From: Myxococcales bacterium
GTDB taxonomy: Bacteria > Myxococcota_A > Polyangia > Polyangiales > Polyangiaceae
Direction of reading: 5' to 3'
Assembly (NCBI GenBank): GCA_016712525.1
Contig: JADJQX010000007.1
Coordinates: 2,170,001-2,234,000 of the forward strand
DNA: 64,000 nucleotides
Part shown: positions 22,309 through 30,848 of the stretch, in pieces
Layout: each line of letters begins with the position of its first letter
Position numbering within the stretch: position 1 is the stretch's first letter
Translations under genes and position numbers: made by a program
The notes under the pieces: model-generated
Seen by the model: the letters and a program-made list of their open reading frames with translations, nothing else
Told to the model about the DNA's origin: nothing
Database searches by the model: none

Positions 22309-22983
22309 ATGAAACGACTGTCCTTCGGGTGCGTGGCGTGTGCGTTCGTGGCCGTCGCGGTCTCGCTCTCGGCATGTGGCACGAGCAACGGCGATACACC
22401 CGACGCGGGCGACGTGACCGAGACCGGGCGCGACGCGAGCACCACGCGCGACTCGGCCACGCCCCTGCCTCCTGCGTTCGAGGGAGGGCTCGACGAGGAC
22501 TCGGGTGTCGGTCCCCAACCCGACGGAGGCAACGACCTCTCGGGCTGCATCGACGCGAACGACCCCGGCGGGACCGAGCCGACCGCGCGCGCGCTCGCCA
22601 ACACCGACGACTGCGACAAGAACAAGGCCACGGTGAACGGCGTCGTGCGAGGCATCGCCGACACCGACATGTACCGCGTCACCCTCGCCGACAAGACGCT
22701 CTGCCGCCAGGACGGGGTCTTCAAGCTCGACGGCCAGGCGCTCGAGTTCTGCGTCTTCATCCAGTGCAAATCGAACGGATCCACGACCGACGTGAAGTCG
22801 TGCGGCGGGGGCGTCAAGAAAGACTCGGACATCGGCCTCCACGGCTGCTGCGCGGGCACCCCCAGCGAGATCAAGGTCGACTGGAACTGCACGGGCACGA
22901 TCGACGAGGCGTCCGACGTGTACTTCCGCGTGAAGCCGACCCAGAACGTGTGCCAGCGCTACACGATGACCTACAATTTCTAG
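22309..22983 (+). CDS. Small Cys-rich lipoprotein, function unknown
   Basis: Lipoprotein of 224 residues with lipobox LSAC (Cys24), an acidic disordered linker and a C-terminal beta-rich domain with about ten Cys. The sequence TDMYRVTLADKTLCR resembles pre-peptidase/PPC-like secreted domains, but not enough to name it. The ATG at 22309 starts a proper signal peptide; the frame is open upstream but lacks one. The stop codon TAG shares the tetranucleotide CTAG with the stop of the convergent methyltransferase gene. Confidence 0.8.
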   Translation: MKRLSFGCVACAFVAVAVSLSACGTSNGDTPDAGDVTETGRDASTTRDSATPLPPAFEGGLDEDSGVGPQPDGGNDLSGCIDANDPGGTEPTARALANTDDCDKNKATVNGVVRGIADTDMYRVTLADKTLCRQDGVFKLDGQALEFCVFIQCKSNGSTTDVKSCGGGVKKDSDIGLHGCCAGTPSEIKVDWNCTGTIDEASDVYFRVKPTQNVCQRYTMTYNF

Positions 22984-23810
22984 GTCGTTCGTGAGCGGAG
23001 GGGCGCGCGCGACATCGCGTGGAGGGCGATGCCCGCGGCCACGGACACGTTGAGCGAATCCCAGCCTTCGGCCATGGTCATGCGAAGGCCACGCACCCTC
23101 TCGAGCGTGACGTCGGAGAGGCCGGGGCCTTCGGCTCCGCACACGAGGGCAACCCGCTCCGGGAGCGCGTCGATGCGTACGTCCCGGAGGTCTTCGGCGC
23201 CACGCGGCGAGAGCGCGTACGGCGTGAAGCCTGCGTCGACGAGGGCGTCGACGAGCTCGGCTTCGCTGTCCACGAACGCGAACGGCACGCGGCAGGACGC
23301 GCCCACCGAGACCCGCAGCGCCTTGCGGTAGAGGGGATCGCACGACGCCCGGTCGAGCACGACGGCGCTCGCGCCGAACGCCGCGGCGCTTCGAAAGATG
23401 CCCCCGACGTTGTCGTGGTTCGTCACCCCGGAGATCCCCACGACGACCGCGCGAGGCCCCACGCTCCCGAGCAGATCCCGGGCCGTCACGGGCGCCGGGC
23501 GCCGGGCGAGCGCGAGGATGCCGCGGTGGATCGGGAAACCCACGACCTCGCTCATGGTGGCCTCGTCGGCGAGCAAGACCGGCGTCGTCTCGGGGAGGAG
23601 CGCGAGGGCGTCGGCGAGCTTCTCGCGTCGCTTGTCGAGCAAGAGCACCACCCTCACGAGCTCGGGCCTCGCCGCGAGCGCGGCGCGCAAGACGACCTCG
23701 CCCTCGACGATGAACTCACCGTCGCGCCCCCGCGCGTCACGGTCGCGGAGGTCTCGAAAGGGCTCGAACCGGGGGTCGGACGCGGACGTGAGGGTGGCGA
23801 ACGTGGGCAT
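22980..23810 (-). CDS. SpoU/TrmH-family RNA 2'-O-methyltransferase
   Basis: SPOUT methyltransferase of 276 residues acting on tRNA or rRNA ribose with S-adenosylmethionine. The three family motifs are clear: NHDNVGGIFRSAAAFG (motif 1, with the catalytic Asn/Arg), LVCGAEGPGLS (motif 2) and LNVSVAAGIALHAM (motif 3). The N-terminal part resembles the L30e-like substrate-binding domain (EFIVEGEVVLRAAL). The ATG at 23808-23810 is used; a GTG seven codons earlier is an alternative. The target nucleotide cannot be assigned. Its stop overlaps the stop of the convergent lipoprotein gene. Confidence 0.92.
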   Translation of the reverse strand: MPTFATLTSASDPRFEPFRDLRDRDARGRDGEFIVEGEVVLRAALAARPELVRVVLLLDKRREKLADALALLPETTPVLLADEATMSEVVGFPIHRGILALARRPAPVTARDLLGSVGPRAVVVGISGVTNHDNVGGIFRSAAAFGASAVVLDRASCDPLYRKALRVSVGASCRVPFAFVDSEAELVDALVDAGFTPYALSPRGAEDLRDVRIDALPERVALVCGAEGPGLSDVTLERVRGLRMTMAEGWDSLNVSVAAGIALHAMSRAPLRSRTT

Positions 23811-23955
23811 GAGGGCCTCGGTTTTGGTCACGCCGAGCGCGTGGAATCAAGGAGTCAGGCAAAACCCAGCGGTCTTGGGCGGTGATGCAGCGTGAGCGGA
23901 TGTCGCCTCATGTCGCATGCCACCTACCAGGTCGTACCTATCGCTGCGCGTCGCG

Positions 23956-23985
23956 TTGACCGTCCCGGAGGTGCGCTCGTATACC
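23956..23985 (+). promoter_or_regulatory. Candidate sigma-70-type promoter of the lipase gene
   Basis: TTGACC (23956-23961) and TATACC (23980-23985) are spaced by 18 bp, close to the consensus. The -10 ends 28 bp before the lipase ATG, leaving room for the AAGGGG ribosome-binding site. This is one of few AT-containing spots in a GC-rich spacer. Confidence 0.5.
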
Positions 23986-24013
23986 GAAGCCGCACGAAGG
24001 GGACCTCTGCGCG

Positions 24014-25087
24014 ATGCGACTCTCGGGGCTCGGAAAAATCCTTGGTCTTTGTGTGCTCGTCGGCTGCGGCTCGGAGACGCCGCCCGAGGGTACGCCCGAC
24101 GCCGTGCCGCCCCAGGCCTCCGCGACGGTACGACCCGCGCCCGCGCCCCCCTCCGTCGATTCGCCCGATCCCTCCGGGCCCACGTCGTCGCAACCCAAGC
24201 TCGGAGCCCCCTACCCGATCGTGCTCATGCACGGCATGGCTGGCTTCCAGGAGCTCAACGTCGGCCCCATCGGCGTCGAGTACTGGGCAGGCATCAAGGA
24301 CGACCTCGCCAAGATGGGCGAGACCGAGGTGTACGTCACCGAGGTGTCGCCCTACCAGACGAGCGAGGTGCGCGCGCGCGAGGCCGCATCGCAGATCGAC
24401 GCCATCTTGGCCCGCACGGGCAAGGCGAAGGTGGCGCTCGTGGGGCACAGCCAAGGGGGCCTCGACGCGCGGGTCCTGGCGAGCCCCGAGGGCCTCGGCT
24501 ACGGCGACAAAATCGCGTCGGTCACGACCATCTCGACCCCGCATCGCGGGAGCTTCATCGCCGACATCGTGCTCCGCATCGCCAGCGTCTCTCCCGAGAC
24601 GTTCGACAACGCGACGCGCACGATCCTCAGGGTGCTCCAGCGCACGGCCTACGATCTCCAGAACGACCCGAACCTCCGCGCGCAGCTCGTCGGCATCAGC
24701 GAGAAGTACATGCGCGAGACCTTCAACCCGAAGTACCGCGACGACGCCGGCGTCGTCTACGAGAGCTACGCGGGGCGATCGAACCTGCGCACCGGGCTCG
24801 GCGTGTGCGACGGAGGCATCTACCCCAACGAGCCGACCAAGCTCGACTCGGCGCAGGCGTTCCTCTTGCCGAGCGCCGTGATCTTGGAGCAGGGGATCCC
24901 GGTCAAGGTGAACGACGGGCTCGTCACGGTCGAGAGCGCGAAGTGGGGCACGTTCATGCAGTGCATCCCCGCCGATCACCTGAAAGAGGTGGGGCAGCTC
25001 AACATCGACGGCCAGAACCTGCAGACGTTCGACCACAAGGCGTTCTATCGCCAGGTCGTCCGGCGCATCCGTCAGCGCGGCTTCTGA
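24014..25087 (+). CDS. Triacylglycerol lipase-like lipoprotein
   Basis: Secreted alpha/beta hydrolase of 357 residues resembling bacterial true lipases (LipA/family I.1). The lipobox is LVGCGS (Cys18), followed by a Pro/Ala/Ser linker. The oxyanion motif is VLMHGMAGF (about residue 70), the nucleophile elbow GHSQGGLDAR (Ser near 143), and the catalytic Asp and His are probably in the C-terminal VNDGLVTVES and IPADHLKEVG blocks. A Cys pair (about 265 and 318) could be the disulfide seen in this family. It would hydrolyse long-chain acyl esters outside the cell. The start has an AAGGGG site and a plausible promoter. Confidence 0.88.
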   Translation: MRLSGLGKILGLCVLVGCGSETPPEGTPDAVPPQASATVRPAPAPPSVDSPDPSGPTSSQPKLGAPYPIVLMHGMAGFQELNVGPIGVEYWAGIKDDLAKMGETEVYVTEVSPYQTSEVRAREAASQIDAILARTGKAKVALVGHSQGGLDARVLASPEGLGYGDKIASVTTISTPHRGSFIADIVLRIASVSPETFDNATRTILRVLQRTAYDLQNDPNLRAQLVGISEKYMRETFNPKYRDDAGVVYESYAGRSNLRTGLGVCDGGIYPNEPTKLDSAQAFLLPSAVILEQGIPVKVNDGLVTVESAKWGTFMQCIPADHLKEVGQLNIDGQNLQTFDHKAFYRQVVRRIRQRGF

Positions 25088-25106
25088 GCGCGAAAGCCTC
25101 GAGGCC

Positions 25107-26015
25107 TCAGAAGAGGTCGCGCGGGAGACCGGCGCGAGCCCAGAGCGTCGTGCCGACGAGGTAGATGACGAGCAGCGCTGCGCCCGCGTAGGTGACACCG
25201 ATGCAGTCGGCGCGGCTCACCTTCGATGGGCCACGCGCGCGCACGAAGACGAGCATCGCGATCGGGGCCGCCGCCATGAGCAGCTCGCGGAACGTGAGGA
25301 CGCGCGTGATTTTCCCGGCCACGAGGATCACGATCGGCACGAGACACAACGCGACGACGATGCGACCGGCCGCGTCGACCCCATGTACGACGGGGTAGGT
25401 AGGCACGGAGACCGCGGTGTCGCCCTCGACGTCGCGTAGATCGTAGAGGACCTCGAAGCTCTGCTCGAAGAGAAAGAAGAAGACCATGAGCACGGCGATG
25501 GCCGCGCCGCTCATGACCCGCGGAGGCCCCTCGGCGAGGAGAGGATAGAACCCGACCGAGAGCACGAACATGAACGCGGAGACGCCATTTTTCAGGGCGT
25601 AGAGGTCCTTGAAGCGGACGAATCGGCCCCCCACGCGGCCCCGCATGCGGCCGAACGCCGGCACGTACCGAAAGCTGTACCCGAGCCCGAGCGCGTGGAA
25701 GAGCACCCGGAGAGCGGCGAGCGCGGGTGTCGTGACGACGAACCCGAGCACGAGCGACGCGACGAGCACGACGAGGCTCGCGCGGACGATGAAGGTGGCG
25801 TGCTTGGCCACGAGCTCGGTCGCCACGATGCCATTGAGCCTGTCCTCCTCGACGTCCGTCGCACGGTTCAGGAGGTTCACGAGGCACCAGTCGAGGGCGC
25901 AAACGAGCGAAACGCCGACGAAGAGGTGCTCGCGGAAGAGCGCGCCGAACACGAGCGCCGCCGCGGCCGCGATGGCGACGATGTGGAACCGCAGGGCGGA
26001 GAGGGCCTCGTTCAT
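25107..26015 (-). CDS. UbiA-family prenyltransferase
   Basis: Polytopic membrane prenyltransferase of 302 residues with about eight to nine hydrophobic helices. Both Asp-rich prenyl-diphosphate-binding motifs are visible: NRATDVEEDRLNG near residues 50-62 (NxxxDxxxD) and YDLRDVEGD near 190-198. Family members transfer isoprenoid chains to quinone precursors, lipids, haem or carotenoids. The divergent neighbour resembles CruF, a carotenoid hydratase family, which favours a carotenoid role (for example a lycopene elongase) over ubiquinone synthesis; this is inference from context. It ends 19 bp from the stop of the lipase gene. Confidence 0.85.
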   Translation of the reverse strand: MNEALSALRFHIVAIAAAAALVFGALFREHLFVGVSLVCALDWCLVNLLNRATDVEEDRLNGIVATELVAKHATFIVRASLVVLVASLVLGFVVTTPALAALRVLFHALGLGYSFRYVPAFGRMRGRVGGRFVRFKDLYALKNGVSAFMFVLSVGFYPLLAEGPPRVMSGAAIAVLMVFFFLFEQSFEVLYDLRDVEGDTAVSVPTYPVVHGVDAAGRIVVALCLVPIVILVAGKITRVLTFRELLMAAAPIAMLVFVRARGPSKVSRADCIGVTYAGAALLVIYLVGTTLWARAGLPRDLF

Positions 26016-26109
26016 GCGAGGCGGCGTCTACCACGACGCCCGCGGGGCGGCACGGGCCCTCCCCTTTCGAGACGCTCGCGTTGCCTCGACCCGCACGGCC
26101 GTCCGCGAT

Positions 26110-26940
26110 ATGGCTGGCACGATGCTCTTCGTCGAGCTCTTTTCACTCGTCGTGCTCGCGGTGTTCGTCGCCGTGGACGGGGATCGCCGCGCGACCTTGA
26201 GGGACGCGGGCCTCGTCGCGTTGGGCGCGTTCCTCGGCGAGGACTCGTGCATCCGCCTCTACGAGTACTACGCCTATTCTCCGGGCTGGCACGTCTTCCT
26301 CGATCGTGTGCCGCTCGTCGTGCTCCTCATTTGGCCCGCGGTCGTGCTCTCGGCGACCAAGATCGCGAAGGCCATCGCGCCGCGAGCGTCGGCCCTCAGG
26401 CTCGGCGCCATGGTCATGGGGATCGTGGTGTTCGACGCGGCGCTCATCGAGCCCATCGCCGTGCACGCGGGGCTCTGGCACTGGTCACACTCCGGCATCT
26501 TCCATGTCCCGGTCATCGGGATCCTGGGCTGGGGCTTCTACGCGGGCGCGATCGTCGTCGCGCTCGAGTCGCTCCGAGGCGCACGCCGTCTGCTCGCGCC
26601 ACCGCTCGCTGCCCTCGCCACCCACGCGCTGCTGCTCGCCGCGCACTGGGGCCTCCTCCGCTACGTCCTTCGCTTCGAGCTCGCCTTCCACGTGAGCCTC
26701 GGCCTCGTCGTCCCGGCGGCGCTCGCGTACGCCCAGGTCGTCGTGCGCACCCGGGCGACGCTCGGCCCTGGCGACCTCGTGGCCCGCGCCCTCGCGACCT
26801 CCCTCTTCGTCGTGTTGCTCGCGCGGAGCCCGAGCCTCCCGCTCGTGCTCTACGCCTCCGCCTTCACGCTCCCGCACCTCGTCCTGGTCGCCCAGAGCCT
26901 GCGCACGCTGCGCGCGGGGCCCCGGGGCCTCGGCGCGTAA
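26110..26940 (+). CDS. CruF-like carotenoid biosynthesis membrane protein (DUF422-like)
   Basis: Integral membrane protein of 276 residues with about seven hydrophobic helices. Two blocks recall the CruF/DUF422 family: LYEYYAYSPGWHVFLDRVPL with a following WP (residues 51-77), and GLWHWSHSGIFHVPVIGI followed by LGW (about 123-143). CruF proteins add water to the psi-end of acyclic carotenoids. The match is from memory of the family pattern, so the call is tentative. It is divergent from a UbiA prenyltransferase, 94 bp apart, as in some C50 carotenoid clusters. The start at 26110 (ATG) is uncertain; another ATG is four codons on. Confidence 0.55.
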   Translation: MAGTMLFVELFSLVVLAVFVAVDGDRRATLRDAGLVALGAFLGEDSCIRLYEYYAYSPGWHVFLDRVPLVVLLIWPAVVLSATKIAKAIAPRASALRLGAMVMGIVVFDAALIEPIAVHAGLWHWSHSGIFHVPVIGILGWGFYAGAIVVALESLRGARRLLAPPLAALATHALLLAAHWGLLRYVLRFELAFHVSLGLVVPAALAYAQVVVRTRATLGPGDLVARALATSLFVVLLARSPSLPLVLYASAFTLPHLVLVAQSLRTLRAGPRGLGA

Positions 26941-26979
26941 ATAGCGGATACTCAAGGCATTTCGAGGAAGCGGCGCACA

Positions 26980-27015
26980 AAACCGAAACGGGGTACCCCC
27001 AGCCGGGCACCCCGT
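26980..27015 (-). terminator. Terminator of the OmpA-family gene
   Basis: ACGGGGT (26988-26994) pairs with ACCCCGT (27009-27015), with extra partial pairing inside the loop. On the minus strand the stem is followed by TTCGGTTTTGTG. It lies 60 bp past the stop of the OmpA-like gene, between two convergent genes. Confidence 0.65.
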
Positions 27016-27075
27016 CTCCGCACACACATGCCCCCACGGTCCCGATCGACGATCAGGACCGCGGGACCTTGGCGC

Positions 27076-29052
27076 CTACTTCTTGGGCGCGGGGGTCGCG
27101 GGCTTCGCGGGAGCCGCGGGCTTCGCAGGAGCCGCGGGCTTCGCAGGCACCGCAGGCTTCGCGGGAGCCGCGGGCTTCGCGGGCGCGCTCGCGGCAGGCT
27201 TCGCGGGCTCGGGCTTCGAGTCCGCGGGCTTCTCGTCCGTGATGTGGAATTCCACGCGTCGGTTGTTTTGGCGCCCCTGCTCGGTCTCGTTCGAGTCGAC
27301 CGGCTTCTCCTGGCCGTAGCCGGCGCTCGAGAGGCGCGCCTTGTCGATGCCGTGCGCGACGAGCCACTTCACGACCGACGCCGCGCGGTCGGCGCTGAGC
27401 TTCTTGTTCGCCGCCGGCACGCCCTTGTTGTCGGTGTGACCTTCGACGTTGATGTGCTTGATGTCCGCGTGGTCGTTCAGCACCTTGAGCACGGCCTGGA
27501 GGACCTCTTCGCTGTCCTTGCCGGGCAGGATTTGGGCGCTCGCCGTCTTGAACTTGACCTGGTCGAGGATCTTGATGACGCCCGCCTGGACGAACGCCTT
27601 GGGGCAGCCGTTCTTCTTCGGGTCGGGGTCGGCCTTGCCGGGCTCGTCCGGGCACGCGTCGACGTCGTTCTTGACCCCGTCCTTGTCGCGATCCGGATCC
27701 GGGCAGCCGTTCGTCGCCGCGTCGCCCGTCTTGATGCCGGGCTTGTCGGGGCACGCGTCGTCGGCGTCGACGATGCCGTCCCCGTCGCTGTCGGCCGGGC
27801 AGCCGTTCTTGGCCGGATCCTGCTGACGGACGCCGGGCACGTCGATGCAGGCGTCGTCCTTGTCCCAGATGCCGTCCTTGTCCTTGTCCGACGGGCAGCC
27901 GTTCGTCTTCGGGTCGTCGGTCTTGATGCCGGGCACGTCGACGCACGCGTCGTCTTGATCGAGGATGCCGTCGCCGTCCGTGTCTTTGGGAGCCGCCGGG
28001 GGGCAGCCGTTCTGCGAGGGATCGTCGCTGCGCACGCCCTTCACGTCGGGGCACGCGTCGTCCTTGTCGAGGATGCCGTCGCCGTCGCGGTCGCCGTTGA
28101 CCTGGACCTCGGGCTGGTACTCCACGTTCAGGAGGACACGCGCCTGAGGCGAGCCGAAGCCGCGGGTGAGGCCCGTGCCGATGCCTCCACCGAAGCGCAC
28201 GGGGCCGGCCGTGTAGTGGACCCCGCCGAGGATCTCGACGGGCGTGCTCTTGCGCCCGAACGCCGAGGCGGTGCCGTCGGGGTTCGAGCCGAGCGTCGTC
28301 CACATGTTGAGCTCGGGGCCGATCATGAGCTTGCGGTCGAGCACGTGGGCGCCGGCGGCGAGACCGAGGAACATCTCGCTGCCGACCGCGGCGTCGGCGA
28401 AGGGCTGATCGCGGAGGCGGATGTTGGTGCCGAGACGGGCCGAGTACGCAAACGCGCTCGACGCCGAGCCGATGTCACCTGCCACGTTGATGTGGGGCGC
28501 GATACGAGCCGAGCCGTCCCCGAGGTAGTCGGACTGGCTGCCAGTCGGGAGCCAGAAGCGCGAGCCGATGCCGAGGCGGATGGCCCCGTCGGACTCGCCG
28601 AAGAGGCGCAAATCCAGGGCGAAACGCAGGTCGCCGATGCCCTGCTCGTTCTGCGGGGCCACGTAGCCCACGCCCTTGTACGGGCCGTTGCGGCCGTCGT
28701 TGTAGAGGGCGATGGGGAGGTTCACGCCGAGGCGAAGCCGCTCGAAGAGCACGACGCTGGCGCCGAGGTGCGCGAGCAGCTGGTTACGGACGACCGAGTT
28801 CTGGATGGAGCCGTCCTCGCGATAGATGACGAGTGGCCTATACACGTACTCGCCGACGAGCCCGATCGAGGGCCGCACCTTGCCGCGGTAGTCCATCGAG
28901 TCTTGCGCGAACCACTCGCTGCCGCGCTCCGAGGGCTCGAACCGGCTGACGGCGAAGCCCTGCGGGGCCGCCGCTTGCGCCCGAGCGTGCTCGGCGAGGG
29001 TCGTGAGGGCGAGGGTGGCAAGGGAAGCTGTGAGCAGACTGCGGGCTCTCAT
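27076..29052 (-). CDS. OmpA-family outer-membrane protein with thrombospondin type 3 repeats
   Basis: Outer-membrane protein of 658 residues. A signal peptide (AEHARAQA cleavage region) leads to a beta-barrel-like domain of about 310 residues. Five calcium-binding TSP3-type repeats follow, of the form DRDGDGILDKDDACPDV..GVRSDDP..NGCP. The C-terminal OmpA peptidoglycan-binding domain shows INVEGHTDNKGVPAANKKLS and DRAASVVKWL, with NNRRVEFHI at the end. The last 50 residues are Ala-Lys-Pro repeats (PAAPAKPA). It should link the outer membrane to peptidoglycan. The ATG at 29050-29052 has an AGGAG site about 10 nt upstream. It is divergent from the sigma-54 activator gene. Confidence 0.92.
   Translation of the reverse strand: MRARSLLTASLATLALTTLAEHARAQAAAPQGFAVSRFEPSERGSEWFAQDSMDYRGKVRPSIGLVGEYVYRPLVIYREDGSIQNSVVRNQLLAHLGASVVLFERLRLGVNLPIALYNDGRNGPYKGVGYVAPQNEQGIGDLRFALDLRLFGESDGAIRLGIGSRFWLPTGSQSDYLGDGSARIAPHINVAGDIGSASSAFAYSARLGTNIRLRDQPFADAAVGSEMFLGLAAGAHVLDRKLMIGPELNMWTTLGSNPDGTASAFGRKSTPVEILGGVHYTAGPVRFGGGIGTGLTRGFGSPQARVLLNVEYQPEVQVNGDRDGDGILDKDDACPDVKGVRSDDPSQNGCPPAAPKDTDGDGILDQDDACVDVPGIKTDDPKTNGCPSDKDKDGIWDKDDACIDVPGVRQQDPAKNGCPADSDGDGIVDADDACPDKPGIKTGDAATNGCPDPDRDKDGVKNDVDACPDEPGKADPDPKKNGCPKAFVQAGVIKILDQVKFKTASAQILPGKDSEEVLQAVLKVLNDHADIKHINVEGHTDNKGVPAANKKLSADRAASVVKWLVAHGIDKARLSSAGYGQEKPVDSNETEQGRQNNRRVEFHITDEKPADSKPEPAKPAASAPAKPAAPAKPAVPAKPAAPAKPAAPAKPATPAPKK
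27097..27200. repeat. Degenerate 18-bp tandem repeats coding the Ala-Lys-Pro tail
   Basis: Variants of GCGGGCTTCGCGGGAGCC recur head to tail at the 3' end of the OmpA-like gene and encode the PAAPAKPA-type tail. Copies differ by single bases (gcgggc/gcaggc), so the array is older than the exact repeats at 801-863. Copy-number variation would change only the tail length. Confidence 0.75.
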
Positions 29053-29431
29053 TGAACGGATGCTCCTGGCGAACGAAGGAGCCGGGCAGCCCAAGGAGGG
29101 GCCGCGCACGGCGAAGGTCAGATTACGTTGGCGATCCGGGCGAAGTCCATGCCGCTTCCGTGCCGCGCGGCGCCCTCCCTCGGTACGAATGCCGATCGGG
29201 CACGGGCGCGACGCTACGGCTCGCCGCGCCCCGCAAATTCTCCGCGACGGAGGGACCGCCGATCGTCCGAGGCGCGCGGACCTCACCTGCGCGATCGACG
29301 CATGCGTTGCGCATCGCATTGAGGTGTCGCGACCTCGCGCACCCCGTCGCACATGCCGTTCGCGCAATATTGTCGCGCCCATCCGCGGATTCCGACACGC
29401 AACGGAATACACTGGACTACTCTATTTCGGC
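29053..29431. other. 379-bp divergent intergenic region (OmpA gene / sigma-54 activator)
   Basis: This region holds both promoters. No convincing gene is seen; short open frames are arginine-rich. Notable parts are an AT-rich palindrome CAATATTG at 29365-29372, the inverted repeat ATTCCG-N8-CGGAAT at 29389-29408, and an AT-rich segment just before the activator ATG. I could not place the OmpA promoter. Confidence 0.6.
29389..29408. promoter_or_regulatory. Inverted repeat upstream of the FHA activator gene
   Basis: ATTCCG and CGGAAT are separated by 8 bp and centred about 33 bp before the ATG at 29432, where a regulator could overlap the promoter. No protein can be assigned to it. Confidence 0.35.
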
Positions 29432-30805
<1,374 letters not shown>

Positions 30806-30820
30806 AGCGAGGCGCCGTGT

Positions 30821-30838
30821 CGGCACGATATCTGCTTT
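30821..30838 (+). promoter_or_regulatory. Candidate sigma-54 promoter before the adenylate cyclase
   Basis: CGGCACGATATCTGCTTT lies in the 43-bp gap between the activator and cyclase genes. It has the invariant GG (30822-30823) and GC (30834-30835) with ten bases between, and ACG as in TGGCACG. Two positions differ from consensus (T to C at -26 and -15). Transcription would begin at about 30847, almost at the ATG at 30849, so the message would be leaderless or nearly so; this is the main doubt. Confidence 0.4.
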
Positions 30839-30848
30839 GGGGCAGGCC

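Noticed and set aside
27097..27200. Short repeats considered as a CRISPR array
   Set aside because: The repeats are in frame, have no spacers and encode the Ala-Lys-Pro tail of an outer-membrane protein.
29123..29398. Minus-strand open frame of 91 codons in the OmpA/activator spacer
   Set aside because: There is no Shine-Dalgarno, composition is Arg/Ala/Ser-rich without structure, and it would lie across the two divergent promoters.
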